Counted from the first letter of the stretch, positions 49,370-63,811 are shown. The stretch: DNA of 64,000 nt from Neelides folsomi (GCA_034687125.1 JAQGBZ010000041.1:231796-295795), one strand, 5' to 3'. Translations and numbers: made by a program. Notes: a model not told the origin generated them from the sequence alone.

Positions 49370-52154
49370 TCTACTATATATATGATACTTCATAGAAAAA
49401 GACATCGTCCAATTAACTTCAAATAATAATTCATTTGTTTCATCGAATTACTTAGTTCATACGCATCGTCAAGTCTAGACGAATATGACAGGCTGTGAAT
49501 ACAAGGGATGATAATGTGAAGGAATATTGTTGTGAGTGATGGAAGAAATGAGGAAGTGATGGATGCTTGTTTACGTAGCGTAAATTTAGGAGCTATCAGT
49601 GAGGATGATGATAATTTCATGGCGAAGACAGGTGGCTTCAACGCCTTCTCCGTCAATAATAATACAACCGATACTATTTTAGACTTTCTTAACCAACGAG
49701 GGATCTTAAGTTTCCTTCAACTTGAGCAAAAAACCTGAGCCAATGCACATTCGATGATCATCTTCAAAGCCTCGAGAGATTTGCTATGAAATTTGTTACG
49801 TTTTCGCCTTACTCCGCTGTTTCCTGTAGGATTCATCCAAAGGAGATTTACTCTCAAGACAATGCAATTCGCTTATAACAAGACAATGTAAGTTCCACAT
49901 ACGAAATGCTCAGGAACACAGGAACAAATGAGATATTTTGAAAATTGCTAATGTTCTTGCATTGAAATTGTATTTAACTTATTGGAATTGAAGCAGCTGT
50001 TCATATTTACTTAAAAATTAGAAAAAGAAGAGTAAAAAACGTCCCAAATTCTTGAGCCGATAATGAGTGATTGACGAGGAGGGCGAGAGAAGAATCTTAA
50101 TTCAAGACACTTCCGTTTTGTTTTATTGCTCAAGTGGATGTCAAAGGGTCTAATTGCCTTTTAAAATCGATAAGCTTCGCCAAGAACCCTCTTTTACGGT
50201 TGATTTAATCTCCTGGTGAGAATCTAACTTGATTTTAAACCTCAGAATGTTAAGTAATTAAAGTACATAATGGCCTTCCATTATATTCAACTGCTGGCAT
50301 ACTTCTTGTTTGCGCAATTACCATTTTGCATAGTGAGAGCAAGCGCTTGCACGTGGAGACAAATATTTACGACAATTCTTTTCTCTATTAAAAGAGATAG
50401 GTGAAGGAATTTTAAAGACCGCATACCGCATCAACAAAGAAATTGAGGAAGGAGAATTGCCAAGTCGTCGGAATATTTTCTTATTTTATTAATGCCTTTT
50501 AATTGCTTTCTTCTCAACTCTGGAAAAAACCCACGCTGTGAGGGAAGATGCGATTTTTTCCTTCTTTCTATTTAATGTGAATTAATTAAATATTTTCAGG
50601 GAATGTTCACACAATATTTTTATATTGTAGGTAGTGGAAAAAATAGAAACCAATTCAATTGTAACTCATTGATTATAATTACCAATATAATTGTAAATTG
50701 TAAAAAAAGTTGTATTTTTTCAGACAAGAGACAAATTAATTACACAAGAGTATGTTTTATAGAGTATAGTATTGGAGTATATCAGAGATCTCATTAATTA
50801 GCTTACCACAACTTACAACTCACAATAACATCGAATCAATGTGAAAAACAAATACAAATAGTGTAGGCAGGTTGGCACATTCTTTCATTATTTTGTCTTT
50901 GATTGTGTGTGCGTCTTATTATGTTTATTTTTTAGTATTCGTAAATAAATTTATTCCACTCAATAAATGCTACAATGTATTTACATAATGAAATAGTTTA
51001 GAATTACATGGAATTTGTCTATTTTATTTTGAACACCATTAAAAAGGGACATTAATACTTAAGAGAGAAGTTCGTAGTTATTCAATTTCAGTTCATTAAA
51101 TTCCTTTGATGAAAATTTTCCTATGTTCACACATAAGATCAAAGTATTATATTTATTATTGAGCTATTTAATTGAAAATAAATGGTAATGCAATATGTTA
51201 TGTATAAAACATTATTTACAATTAACTTGTTTAGTTCAATACAATCTGATACTCTTATATTAATATAAATTATGCAAAATAGTAAATTGTGCAATAACAT
51301 CGGAAACATTGGTCATTTATTATATAAATTCTTGAACCATGACTGGATGAATTGCCATGTTGGAGGAAGTGGGAATAAACGGAGAAAGTTATAAGGTGAA
51401 GCCACGGCAGCTTTCTCCCAGTCTTCTTCTGCATTTCACCAAGAGACTTTCTCCCCGTTCTTTTTGCACAGCCAAAGTCCCATTCAGAACATCCTTGGAA
51501 TATATCATAAAGTTTGTAATTAATTTTTAGAACTTCCCAAACCAGTGAGATGAAATATAGTTTAATTAAATTTTCCATTAAATTATTTTAAAACCAACCC
51601 TAAGGTAAAAAAATTAAATTCATATTAAAGTGTGGTAAAAAATTGTGTAAAATGATCACTCGCATTTTTGTAAATTGAATTAATTATCAAAGTATTATAA
51701 AGTGAAATTTAAAGTGCACCACAAGAGAATTTTTAAGAGGTTTATTTTGTAAAAAGAACTAAAAGCTTTATAATTTTCAATTCTGATTAAAATAAAAAAT
51801 TCTTTAAAATGTGTCTAACCGGCTTAGGCGTGATGTGAACGTTTTTGATTGGATTTTCCCAAAAATGCAAAAAAGTGAAAGTTAAGCCAATTATTTATGA
51901 CTTGAATTTTATTAAACCGTCATAGTTTGAAATTCTGTCACTCGAATTACAGTTACCCTCAAACCATTTATGACACATTTGCCAAAAAAGATTCCATTCT
52001 TACTTAATGTGAATTAAGAAGTTAAAAACGTGATAAATAATAAATTATTTATGAACTTCGAGTTACTTTTAATTAAGTTGGAAATTTTCATGATGAAATT
52101 TTGGGAATGTTGAATTTATTGAGTTTTAATTGATTCACGTTGAAAACCACTACA
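49370..52154. other. Intergenic, with a possible minus-strand exon
   Basis: Mostly AT-rich. A frame at 49532-49738 and its antisense have no recognised content. On the minus strand 51270-51493 is open after an acceptor-like TTCCAAG and encodes a Cys- and basic-rich peptide (CSEWDFGCAKR), weakly suggestive of a secreted peptide. The last few hundred bases should contain the GPCR promoter. Confidence 0.35.
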
Positions 52155-55100
52155 ATGAGTGATTCCTTCTCCTTTCCCCCAACCGAGCCATCTGACCTCT
52201 ACTATTCTCTAGAATTAAATTCATTTAATAATTTTACTAGAAACGAAAATAGTTCCATCAATGGAAATGAAACTTCGTCAGATTTCGAATCCGAACCTCC
52301 AAAAGAATTTAGTGAAATCAGTTCAAACGCCAGAAATTGCGTCATCGTATACTTTTTTCTATTCATCATTTCTGCAACAGGGAATTTGACCGTGTTTACT
52401 TCAGTGTTCCAGCAAATGAGAAAATCCAAATCTCGAATTCTTCCCCTCATCTTACATCTCTCCATTGCTGATCTTTTGGTGACTTTCTGTGTCATCCCTC
52501 TCGAAATCATTTGGAGACTGACTGTGCAGTGGTACGGCGGGAATCTTCTTTGCAAGATTTGTCAATTCTTTAGGGCTTTTGGGCTTTATTTAAGCAGCAA
52601 CGTTCTGATGTGCATCTCTCTTGATCGCTTCATGGCGATTGTATATCCCCTGAGAACTTCCCAAGGGGCAAACCGGGGACGAATCATGCTCATTGGAGCA
52701 TGGATATTTTCCGCGGTCTGCTCAGTCCCGCAAGTAATTCTTTGTTTTTTCTAAATTGGACCTTTCTTAAGGGCTTAAAGGGACACTGCCATAGATTACT
52801 ACTGACTGTTGTACATGCACATATCGGTAAATCGGTATACAGTATCGGTATGTTTGTAAATAAGGTTTAAGAGTAAGTATGAAGTCATAATCCAATAAGT
52901 ATAGTGCCTGAGTATAGTAAATAAATAAAATATAAAAATTTTCAAGAAATTGAAAATTTCGGGGTAAAAACGGATTTATTTTTCAAAAGAAATGTATGAT
53001 AGCTATTCGTGCCTTCTATACAAAGATCTATTTATAATGTAAATACTAATCTTTTTAACAATGCATCTACCATTACTATACAACCAATGTTAAAAATTGA
53101 ATTGGGAAATGTATAGAAAGATGCAATTTTACAATTTTCTTTATTTGCAGTGCTTCGTCTTTCATGTGATGACCCATCCAAAGTATAAATCTTTCAAACA
53201 GTGCGTGGCAATTGGATTTTTCCGATCTGAAGAAGAAGAACGGTGGTATAGCATTTTCTCCGTTTTTGCTCTTTATTTCTTGCCACTAGTCGTAATCGTT
53301 TTCACCTATGGGATGATACTCTGGAAAATCAGTCGAAAGGCAAGACAGCACAAAGAATCAAGTAAGTTTTATGTGTTTGTTCATTTGTAGTAATCTAATC
53401 ATAAGTAGAGAAAGTAAAATACAAATACTTACTTTGCTATATAATACAAGCAATACATACCATATTTATGTGTATACCTACTCTTTGTAGATGAAATGTT
53501 TTGATTTCATATGAAAAACACTAATTTTCTGCGTTTAACCGAAGTTGAAAAGAGCGTTGTGAATTATATTATTTAAAAAGATTATATTTAAGTAGGGAGT
53601 TACGAAACTATTTTTAGAAAACAACGAGACGAAAGATTTTATCTTTAAAATAGTACAATAAGAGTAAAAAATGGTTGCGAACAAAAAAAAAAGGTTTTGA
53701 ATAATATTTATAGCAAAGAGTGTTGGAGAAACGAGTGGAAAAATTCTTCTAAGGAGGAATGAAGCCCACACCCAAGTAATGGAAAGAGCCAAAAGCAAAA
53801 CTTTGAAATTATCAATCGTAATTTTCATTGTTTTTGTTCTTTGTTGGTCGCCATATGTCACAATGACCTTATGGTAAGTATACTCTAGATCGTTTGATTA
53901 ATTATTGATTTATATACATAATATAAATACTAAAGCTAGGTGAAATCTTAATATAAATATTTATTCTCCAGTGTAAGTTGCGTACGAACTTTTACCGGTA
54001 ACGGGGCGAGAAATATAATGTTATAATCGACCATTGTTTCATAATGCCCAATAGAAAAAGAACAATAAACGTTTATTTTTGAGCGGGATTTAGAATGCTT
54101 GAAGATTTGAACTTACTTTTTAAAGTATCCTTAGTAAAATACGATAATACCTTAAAAAGTTTTCATCCAAAGTTTTGGATTTAACCATAGATCCGTTATG
54201 CTTTACATGTTTATTTATCCTTCAACGTCCTGCTATGAATTTAATAACACCACAGACTTCACAGACTTCCCGCATTGTCATTTTAACCACTCTTTCTGAA
54301 AGCAATAATTTAAACTTGAATTTAATTTGAAAAATTTGTATGCAGGTATATGTTTGACAGAGAAAGTGCAAAGCAAGTTAATTCAAGTCTTCAGGATGGA
54401 TTGTTTCTCATGGCAGTTGCAAATAGCTGTTTAAATCCTCTAGTTTATGGGAGTTATACAAGAGAATGTCGAGAATCATTTCCAAGATGTTTATACGGAA
54501 GAGCTCGTCGAAATGACTTTGTCGAACAAAGGAGACAATTATCAAGAAATGCTACAGGTATCTTATTAAACCTTAAATAAACTTTCTCTGTCGTAAGGTA
54601 AAAGTAGCGTAGTAACGATATTTCCTAGTTCCGGTGTTGATAGTAATTCTTTAAACTTACTATGCATTTAGTATAAATATTATATACCTACAATTTCTCA
54701 GAATTTGTTATTTGAATGCTCTATATAAACGTTGCAACAAAATGCGCAATAGATCAATAAATCACATCAATATTCGCTATTTAAAGCTACAAAAAGTATT
54801 ATAGATTATTTTTTGTATTTGAGATCTTGGAAAATCTAACGGTGCTTACTTGCGTGCAGGTATTTTTATAGTTCCAGTTTGGATTTATATTATAATCATT
54901 TCATAATCTTTGAACTTAACTTTCCTCCATTCCTTTGAGTATAAAATTTAATTTCCGTCACTTTTTCACAGTGACTTGCGGTCTGGACTCAACCTATCAA
55001 ACTATTAATGTGAAGCTAGGCTCATCTGCATTTAATGCTCCTCGTATTGAACGAGTCATTCCTTTCATCCTTGAACGAGCCGACGTTAATATGGGTCATA

Positions 55101-55252
55101 ATTGCGGTGATAGCCAAGCAAACAATATTGAATTAAATGAAATGAAAATTGTGAAGAAGAACGGAGCAATTGAAACCCTCCAGGAGATTGAAGTTAACAA
55201 CCTTAATAAAAACTCTATCGTAGAAGTTGAAATAAACGAGTCTCTAAATTAA
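52155..55252 (+). CDS. Class A neuropeptide GPCR of the AKH/ACP/corazonin (GnRH-receptor) family
   Basis: Five exons: 52155-52733, 53151-53361, 53714-53873, 54346-54557 and 54972-55252, phases 0/1/2/1, 480 residues. Extracellular N-terminus with sequons N26FT, N32SS and N38ET. Class A landmarks: N77 in TM1 (GNL), D106 in TM2 (SIADLLVTF), C133 for the ECL disulfide, D157-R158-F159 at the end of TM3, W308-S-P-Y in TM6 and N347-P-L-V-Y in TM7. The TM6 approach ([19 protein letters not shown]) and the TM7 block [26 protein letters not shown] match insect AKH, ACP and corazonin receptors, related to GnRH receptors. These couple mainly to Gq to mobilise calcium. Which of the three ligands applies cannot be decided here. 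The C-tail is long and its last exon contains no membrane segment. The ATG at 52155 follows a stop-rich region. Confidence 0.9.
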
Positions 55253-56054
55253 ACGTACCTTGGAATTGGAATCTGTTATAATTAATTTCCTTTGATCGTC
55301 TATAATGAATTATAATTAAGTCTTTGACGTAACAACCATCTATGTACCTACTTTGAGCAACTTGAACAAAGAAGAAATTAATAGTATGAACATTTGTATG
55401 AACCAGTGTACACAAACTATAGAACCATAATTCACTACCTTTAGAAAGGAGATAATATATCTACGGGCAGAAGTCTTTTCGTTAATTAGCACAAAAGTAG
55501 GGAATCCTCCCACTTGAAAGGAGAGTCATTTGATTCAAATTGTTTTGATTTCTTGTTTAATTTTTTTATTTTTTTATTCAACTTATTTCTGAATGGTAAT
55601 TGGGCTATTGAACTAAATTATTTAAAATAAAAGTAAGCCAATGATGATAATGATGATGAGTAAATGAGTACCTACATATTAATTTAATATATTATTATGT
55701 AAAAAGTTTTGTATAAATTGCCTACATATTTATAAAGTATTTATAAATTGCTTATCAAAAATGTTAATATGTTAATTTAAATATGATGTAATATGCAAAA
55801 GGTTCTAAAGAATTTAAAGAAATTTTTTTTATTAAAACAATAAATATATCAAAACATCAATCAAAATTTAATTAAAGAACATGTTAATTGTTTGCACTCA
55901 TTTTGAATTAAGCATTCTGTCAATTGCACCTGATATAAATTATTCTAACCCAAAAAGGTTCATAAATATGTATAGTAGATTGGACTGAATTTATTAGATA
56001 TCGTTTATTCTTTACATGTCCCAAGTTTGCCAAGATGGTTGACAAATGAAGTTC
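55253..56054. other. Convergent intergenic region between the GPCR and PDIA4
   Basis: AT-rich 3' flanks of the two genes; nothing else recognised. Confidence 0.6.
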
Positions 56055-59000
56055 TCAAAGTTCGACTTTATTCCGCCCTTCTCGCTCCTCGTCCGATAAG
56101 AAGATGGTTGAATGGGTGTTAATAAATTTCTAAAAATAGAAATATAATATATTGATATGTTCCATCTGTCAAATGTATTTTTTTAAATCCTTAAAATTGA
56201 TTTACAGACTTTTCCTATATTTAGTCCTTAAATGTTCAATCGGTTGGATGAAGGGGAAAAACTACAAATTATAGTGAGGATGAAGGGAATCAACGAAGTG
56301 AAATGAAATTTGAAATGGTCAAAGGGGAATGACCAAAAAGAAACATAAATTATCTTTTTGATGTCCTTACCTTCAAGTGTGAATATGATCTATCTCCATC
56401 ATAAAGGACGGGCTCGTGCTTCTTGTAAGCTCGTATGAAGAAGATCGTGGGATATCCCTTGATCTCGAATCCCGGAGGAAGATCATTCCCACTCCCGTCC
56501 ATTTTCACAAAAAGAATTTTCTCTCTTTCCATCTTTTTAGCCATTCTATGGAGCAATGAAGGTAAGCGTTAATTCGAAAAATTCGTAGAGTGCAAAGAAT
56601 TTCAAAGAGCCATTTTAAACATATAAAGGGAAATTCGGTAAAATTGTTGCTGTTACTTTTTGTAAGTTGGCTCAAACTGCTTACAATGTCCGCACCTATG
56701 TAGTTGGAATAAAAATAGAAAAATTTATTTTATTTACAACCTCATTTTTGTATATAAATGTAAGTATTATCAAAAACCATTCACAAGCTACCATAAAATG
56801 TGACCAAATATAAGATCATGAGTATAAAAGTTGAATTAAACCTTGAATTCACACTGTGAACCATATTTGCGTACATAAATGCAATACCCATAAGTACAAT
56901 AAGTAAAAGATGTACCATACATAGGCACGTCATACCATGCATACTAAAATCTCGTAAAGGAAAGTTTTTGGGTTTTTACGTAAACATTAAAATATTTAAG
57001 AGATATATAAGAGATAATAAAGAGATATGCATCTAACTACATATTTAGGTATATTATATTAAATATCGTAAGATTTATATTACACTAATATGCGAACATT
57101 GAGAATATTTCTCATGTGTTTGGAAGTTATATAAATTTATATCGTTATGTGTTATTTGAACATACCATGGGGCATAAACATAAAAAATAATATCTTGGTC
57201 TTTTGACTTGAGCACTTTTTCTTCAAAATTGTCGGCGACGACGGTTTGAACGGGTCCTTCTTGGTTCTTTGGTACGGGAAGCGATTTCCACACAGGTTTC
57301 AATTTATCTAATGCCCCGAATAGAAATAAAGTTATAAGAAAAGCGTTAAAATAAGATCAGAAGAGTCAGCGAATAACGCTATAAATAAAACACACGACAT
57401 ATTTTGGGTTTGACAATGACATTTATATAATCCAACGCACCGTCATTGGCAAGATGAACAAAGGTCCTTAGATCGCTCCCATCAAAATCATCAGACGGAT
57501 CCATACGATATTTCAGTCTGTTATTGTCATACCAGACGACGTTGACGTCAACGCCCGAATCACTCAATTTCACCGCTTCAAGCTCGCTCTCAAACTCGTC
57601 CTCGTTCGCCACCGCGAAACTTTGAAGTTTACAAGACAATGAATTCATAAGAAACCCTTAAGTGCCTCTATTCTAACTAAGTATAAGTAAGGATCTTAAA
57701 ATAGGAAAGTTGGAGCTTAAATTGCAATCTTACGTTATATACGGAAACTCTTTTGCCACTTCCACAACTTTTGATCGAACTATTTCGCTGCTTTTTTGAT
57801 ATTGATGATCAAAATTCGCATCGTAGTACACAACAACCAAGGGGCGGACGGAATAGAAAAACGCTTGATTCAACTTTGTTCGCTGTCCGACTAACGGCCG
57901 GTAATTTGCTCGAATGAAATCCGCTATATCATCCCCAGACTTGGAGCTCTAAAAACAAAAGGTGATAAATATGTTAGATAGTAGATGCTATAAAAATTTT
58001 CTTCATTTTAGCCACATAGATAAAAGAGAATCTAAAAGTAAATTTTCCTCATTATGGGAGGGGAATGAACGAATGAACGATCTACCTTAAATTTTTTATA
58101 AAATACACGCAACAATGAAAGCTCCAACTTCAACAACAAAGTGAAAAGAGTACTTATAAATAAAATGTAAGGTACGTATCTTCTATGCATTACCCAATTT
58201 AAGCGCGCAGTTTTGCAACTTTACTATTGTTACACGTGTGTTACGAATATTTTTGTATAAAAATGGGATTTAGCTCACATACATACATGATACTACTCAC
58301 ATGCTATTACGCACTCGAGTAAAATTAAATACCTTTGTCGAGTGGCTTCATACCGAAATCTATCTTATTAGCTTTATTTTTTGAAAAAGCAATTTAACTT
58401 ACAAATATTAATTTTACATTAAATATTACAACTATGTATTACATAGGTACTCTTAGAAAATTTTGAAAGATAGATGTTTTGATATTAAACGGCTGAACAT
58501 GAGGAGATGAAAAGATCAACAAAATGAAAAAAAAGAAATTGTAAGGTTTACATCTTTTAAGGCGACTTCTTTCTTCTCGTAATTGGAGAGAAAGACGGAA
58601 GGTTTCTTTACAATGACAGCTTCTTCATTTTCTTGTACTCCGAGGCCCTTAGCCACAGATTTATGAAAAGAGTGGACGAACTTAAGGGGTTCGTTGCGCA
58701 AGAAGTTTGCCACCGCAAAGAACTCCTCATAGAATTTGGATTTCTCTGAAGAGAATATTCCTATGATTGTCGGAAGCAATCTCTCGACCCGGTTTTCAAC
58801 TTCTAGTAAAGTTTTGCATTCAGTTGAAGGACTTTTCAGTTGTTCTTTCATGTATCCAATAATTCCTTTCTCGTCTCGTGTCCCTTTGTACTCAAAAGCT
58901 CGACCGTTCCTGAAGATATTCAACGTGGGCCATCCAGTTATTTTATATTCGTCAGCCACATCTTTGTATTTTGTCCCTTCGATTTGTACAAGCGGAACTC

Positions 59001-60586
59001 CATATTCCTTGAGAACTTTTGCAGCATTAGCGAACTCCGGCTTGATCTGAAAGTTAATTTGATTAGTTTAGTTATCATATTAACATAAATTTAAATTTTA
59101 AACCATTAAAATGCAAATAGTTCAAGTTTTTTCAAGTTTTTGAAACTGAATAAATCCCATATCACATAAAACCAATAATCATGGGTCGTTTAATGAAATG
59201 TTCTATAATAAAAACATCCTCACCTGCTGACAGTGTTTGCAATATTCTGCATAAAATAGCACCAATACTAATGGCCTTGACTCTAAAAACTGTGAAAAGT
59301 TTTCTCCAGTAAGTTCAATCACGCTTGTAGGTGGAGGCTTCCAATTTTTATCAGTTCTCGCAACCATATAATTAATGATTCCTGAATACGAAATAAAATC
59401 ACAATTAATCCAATAAGTCAATTTTAATTTAATATTTAAAATTACAAAATTATACGTATATTTCAGTTGAAATTAAGCAGAAGCACTAAAGACTACTTTC
59501 ACAAATACCTATAGGTGTTGTATGTATCTGTATTTGTAATATAAAGATATTTTGCCAAAAGTCAATAAATATTCAATCATACATATATGTAAATACATAA
59601 ATACATAGCATGTATTACATAGGACGTGTAAATATTACATATACAGGTATGTACCAGCAAAGGAAATATCACGTACCATCAGCCGTTCTATCTCCATTGA
59701 ACTCCTCTTGCTTCACTCCATTCTTGAATAGAATTATAGTTGGGAAGCCAGTGATCATATAATCCTTTGCGAGATCTGTCTCCTTTGTCGCATCCACTTT
59801 GCCAAGTGTCAAATTCATCACTTTTAGGGCAAGGGCTGCGCGAGAATATTCTGGTTCTAAAGATTTGCAATGTCCGCACCTACAGATGTATAATATTTAC
59901 GATTTATAATAATAAATCTTATAAAAGATTTTAGATATTCACAAAAAATGTTTGTAAAAAGTTAACTTTTTTGTATTATACGATCACAACAAATATCAGC
60001 CGACATACTGATTCCAATGCAAATTATAAAATGAATATACAGTATTACTCTCTGATATATGAGTACATATGATACATAATTATATTGATCATTAAAGTGA
60101 ATAATCCATTTAAATTATTGCCATTAAAGATAAAGTTTTAATGAATAAACTTCAAGCACGTACGGTGATATTCTTATAATTTAGGTTCCAATAATGTTAA
60201 TATTGATCTTTACATTGATACTTACCAGGGAGCATAAAACTCGACCAATACATATTCCCGGTTGTGAATTACATGCTTAAAATTATCTCGTGTGAGAAGC
60301 ATCACATCATTTTCTTCTGCCACTACATAGTTCCCCTCAATATCCAATACTTCTATATCTGTAAATCGGGAGAATAGATTTATAAGAATTACATGTAACG
60401 TACAAAGTACTATGTAAGGTATTTATTATAATTATGAATGCAAATATTATTGTTTTAAATGACGACTTTACCTCCATCGTTCGTTACGAGTTCTTCTCTT
60501 TTTGTCTCTTCATCTGAAGCACCATGGTGGACAAAAGAGTTTAATATTAAAAATAAAATTCCTAATGTGATGTGATTCATTTTCAT
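56055..60586 (-). CDS. PDIA4: Protein disulfide-isomerase A4 (ERp72)
   Basis: Eleven exons: 60472-60586, 60226-60358, 59677-59879, 59224-59381, 58552-59046, 57734-57948, 57441-57619, 57166-57307, 56657-56695, 56371-56545 and 56055-56129. Phase is continuous, 642 residues (human ERp72 is 645). Signal peptide [17 protein letters not shown]. Three thioredoxin a-type domains: active sites CGHC at 84-87, CKHC at 198-201 and CGHC at 548-551, with b/b' domains between the second and third. Typical blocks are [32 protein letters not shown] and [14 protein letters not shown]. The C-terminus KVEL is a KDEL-type ER-retention signal. Role: oxidation and isomerisation of disulfides in the ER lumen. The middle site has Lys for the usual Gly. 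The ATG at 60586 is followed in frame by another at 60580; either gives the signal peptide. Confidence 0.95.
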
Positions 60587-61003
60587 TTTCAAATTCTCTC
60601 AAGTCTTAGAAGTTGATTTAAATGCCGGAGTATTCTTTGGAAAAATATTTGCACTTAAACAATTCACATTACAAAACCCGCATGCCACTAAATTAAATAA
60701 ATAATTATTGAGTGTAGTTTCTTTAAATAATGAATGACAGTTTGAAGAATCGATTAATCAGTTCTGAGTATTTACACTTTAAATAATATATTTTTCTAAC
60801 TTTTGAACTGTCAAGTTAAATTATTTAATTTTTTACCTCTTACAATATTACTCTTAAATATTAATAATATTGAAAATATCTTATAAATTTTGATAATAAA
60901 ATTGGGATATTAACAATTAAGAAGAAATTAAAAAATGATTAAACCATGGTAATATTGTAAATTCAAGGTTGTCGTGTGGTTCAAAAGCCTAAGTTCAAAG
61001 TAC

Positions 61004-61168
61004 CTGCTGGTTGTAGCAAGTTTGGTGGTACTCTTATGTATGACTCTATACCATACGGACATTTCATGTGTAAACCATTGTTGAGGATTGGCTGAGGAAG
61101 AAATTTAAGCTGAGGCCGAAGGCAATTTGAGAGTCCAAGGAACTGAATACTGAATGGACCCAAGAAAC
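61004..61168 (-). other. Possible orphan coding exon (165 nt, phase 1-1)
   Basis: Bounded by an AG acceptor (GGCTTTAG) and a GT donor (CCAGCAG/GTACTT), open throughout in one frame and exactly divisible by three. The translation (SIQFLGLSNCLRPQLKFLPQ … MKCPYGIESYIRV) is not low complexity. No neighbouring exon with matching phase was found, so the call is weak. Confidence 0.25.
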
Positions 61169-63811
61169 CTAAAGCCGAAAATCATAAAAAGGCTCTAATA
61201 TGAGTAAATATAAGTTTAATTATATGTATGGTATATGAGAATATTTTAGCTTTGTCTATTCAATTATACTATATTGACTTCAGTTGTTATAATTATTATT
61301 AATTAAATTTTATATTCGTCTTATACGCTTAATTGCATATTTAATCAATGTGTTATTCGGCAATTCTTCCCAATATTCCTTTTTAATCCATATTAATAAA
61401 TATTTCAATGATTTCTTCATGTTCGTGTCCAACTAACTTGGAGCATTCTTATTGATTATAAGATTCATTTAAGTTAGAGAAGTAATTATGAATTCTGAAT
61501 TTAACTTATCTTGTTTTTAGTCTTTTTTATATTATTTATATTAAGAATGTATGAAGTATGATACTAAAAGCAAAGCATAAATTGAATGTGTATTCAATTG
61601 CTATTTGAGGATCAAGTAACGTTTTTTATAAAAACCAACCAAGTTTATCATGTAATTTTTATAATAGTTTTTAAAGTCATTTTAAACCAACCCTTAGATA
61701 AATTAAAATTAATTATATAATTCACATTGGTATAGTATTATGTATTAATGAAATTACATTCGTACTCTCTATTATAAACATCCTTGTACTTGTAGTAGGT
61801 ATGTAGCTATCTGCGTATTAGTAGTTACTAATTTATTAATTTAATGTAAGGTAGTAACGTTAAATAATTCTCCTTAAGTTTATATAACCAGAATTAAGAA
61901 GATTGTTCTAGTTTATAAAAAAGTAATCTAAAGATAATAATTTTTATTTCATAGCTGTCAGAACTCCGTATGAAAGTTCTTGGAGATAAAAGAGCGGTCG
62001 TTCTCTCAGCTCAATCCCCTCGTTGGATCTTTGGATCTCCGTGTCCATAAATAGAGCACGAGATCTGCAGAGAACCCAAAAATTGAATTTGATCATGGAG
62101 GACCTCTCGGTTTGGCGAACTCAAGCAGGTTGAAAGGGGCAGCTGAGGGAAACACTCGCTGAACCTTTATTCATATATCTGCAACAAGAGAGGAAGAGGG
62201 AGATTTACCAAGAGTTTGAGCAGTTGGGTCTTTTAGAGCTTGGAGGCATCAGCAGGCAAGGAAGAAGTGGTTTTGTACAAAAGGGTCCTCACAAGGAGTT
62301 GAGGTGTCGAAGGAGTCGGGTCGGAGGGAATTAATTCTCTCTTGTGGACCTCAAGAGATCGACCCTTACATTTACAACTACGTTGACCCGAATCCCTCTC
62401 CCATGTTATAAACTCTTTCAACTTGTTCGTCATCTTGGTCCAGAGAACTCATATCAGCTGAGTCCTTTAAACCATCAAGAAGAAGATAAAGGTCGAGGCA
62501 CTCCTAGTCTCCTTCCTCGATCTCATTCAGCTGCTCTGTCAAATTATCCATCAAAGTCCATCGAAAACATATCAAAGATATTAATTTCGGAATTACCCGC
62601 ATCGAATTGCTGCTCGTTAATTTTTGAGCAACTCATTTAGTAAACTAAAATCCGACTACTTTTTATTATTTTATTACTGTTTTAAAGTATAATAAACTTA
62701 TTTGTATAATTTAAATGAAATTACAAGAAGGTTCGTTTATTTTATAAAAGAAAACGTTCGGATTTAGGAACGCAAAAATTAAAGTTTTAAAGAACGATTT
62801 AACCTTATTTTACAATTCGTGAACTCTTGAAGTGTTTTAAACCTTAAAGGATTTAATAAGACTTAAAAACCTTCTGTACAAAAAGTTGATTTATATGGAA
62901 AGAAGAGATTTGACAGAATTTTAATTCCTCAAATAAGAATTCTCCCATTGTTGAAGTGATATCTCTAGGCATCTTCATACTCCATTTAATACGTGTTGGA
63001 AGTGTCGGATGGAGTATTTTCTTATTTTACCTTTGACTACATAATCCTCACATTTCTCTCCAAAGGCCCGTTCCAACAACAAAAAACACAACCTCATCTC
63101 ATCATCATAAAAGAACTACGTGGGCGAAGGATCCTTCGCGTAACAACTGGTGAGAACATAAAATTTATTTTTGTCGGGATATTTCCTATCTTGCCTTGTT
63201 TATGAATGCTTAAATTTGAAATACGCGAACCTTTATTTTACTCTCGACGCGTTTCATTCATCGTTTATATGAGAAGTCTAACAGCGGAAAATGCTCATTT
63301 TACAACTTTATTTTGACAAAATAACGATGGGGAAAACATCCAAATTTAGAGACCGACAAACTGACTGGGATTAAGTTTGAGATTTTTTTAATTCTAACAA
63401 AGCGTTATTAGGACCATATTTGGCTAGCTAACCTTAAGTATTACCTACAATATAAGTAGGGATTTTAAAGGATTTTATATTTTGTAATTTCATGCTCTAC
63501 TAATATTTCAAAGATTTAAAGTGAGAAATGTTTACAAAGTTCTTTATCACTTTGATCCATCAAATCGTATAGAGAAAAGTGAGACCAGCGTCGCTTTAGT
63601 CACAAGGAAATTCCTTTAACAGAACTAATAACATTAATCAAAATATCTCTAAAACGCAACCGAGCATTCATTTATTCACGCATAAAAATCTTATTGAAGA
63701 CTCAAATTTTTAAATGCCTTATCTGATATACTCTGATATGCTCCCTTCCCGGTAGCATAAATACATAACATACTGTAAGTATATGGTATTCAGTGTACGT
63801 ACCACATCACA

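Noticed and set aside
49390..49738. Overlapping open frames on both strands
   Set aside because: Neither translation resembles a known family, and no splice-compatible partner exon was found; the plus frame has no in-frame ATG at its start.
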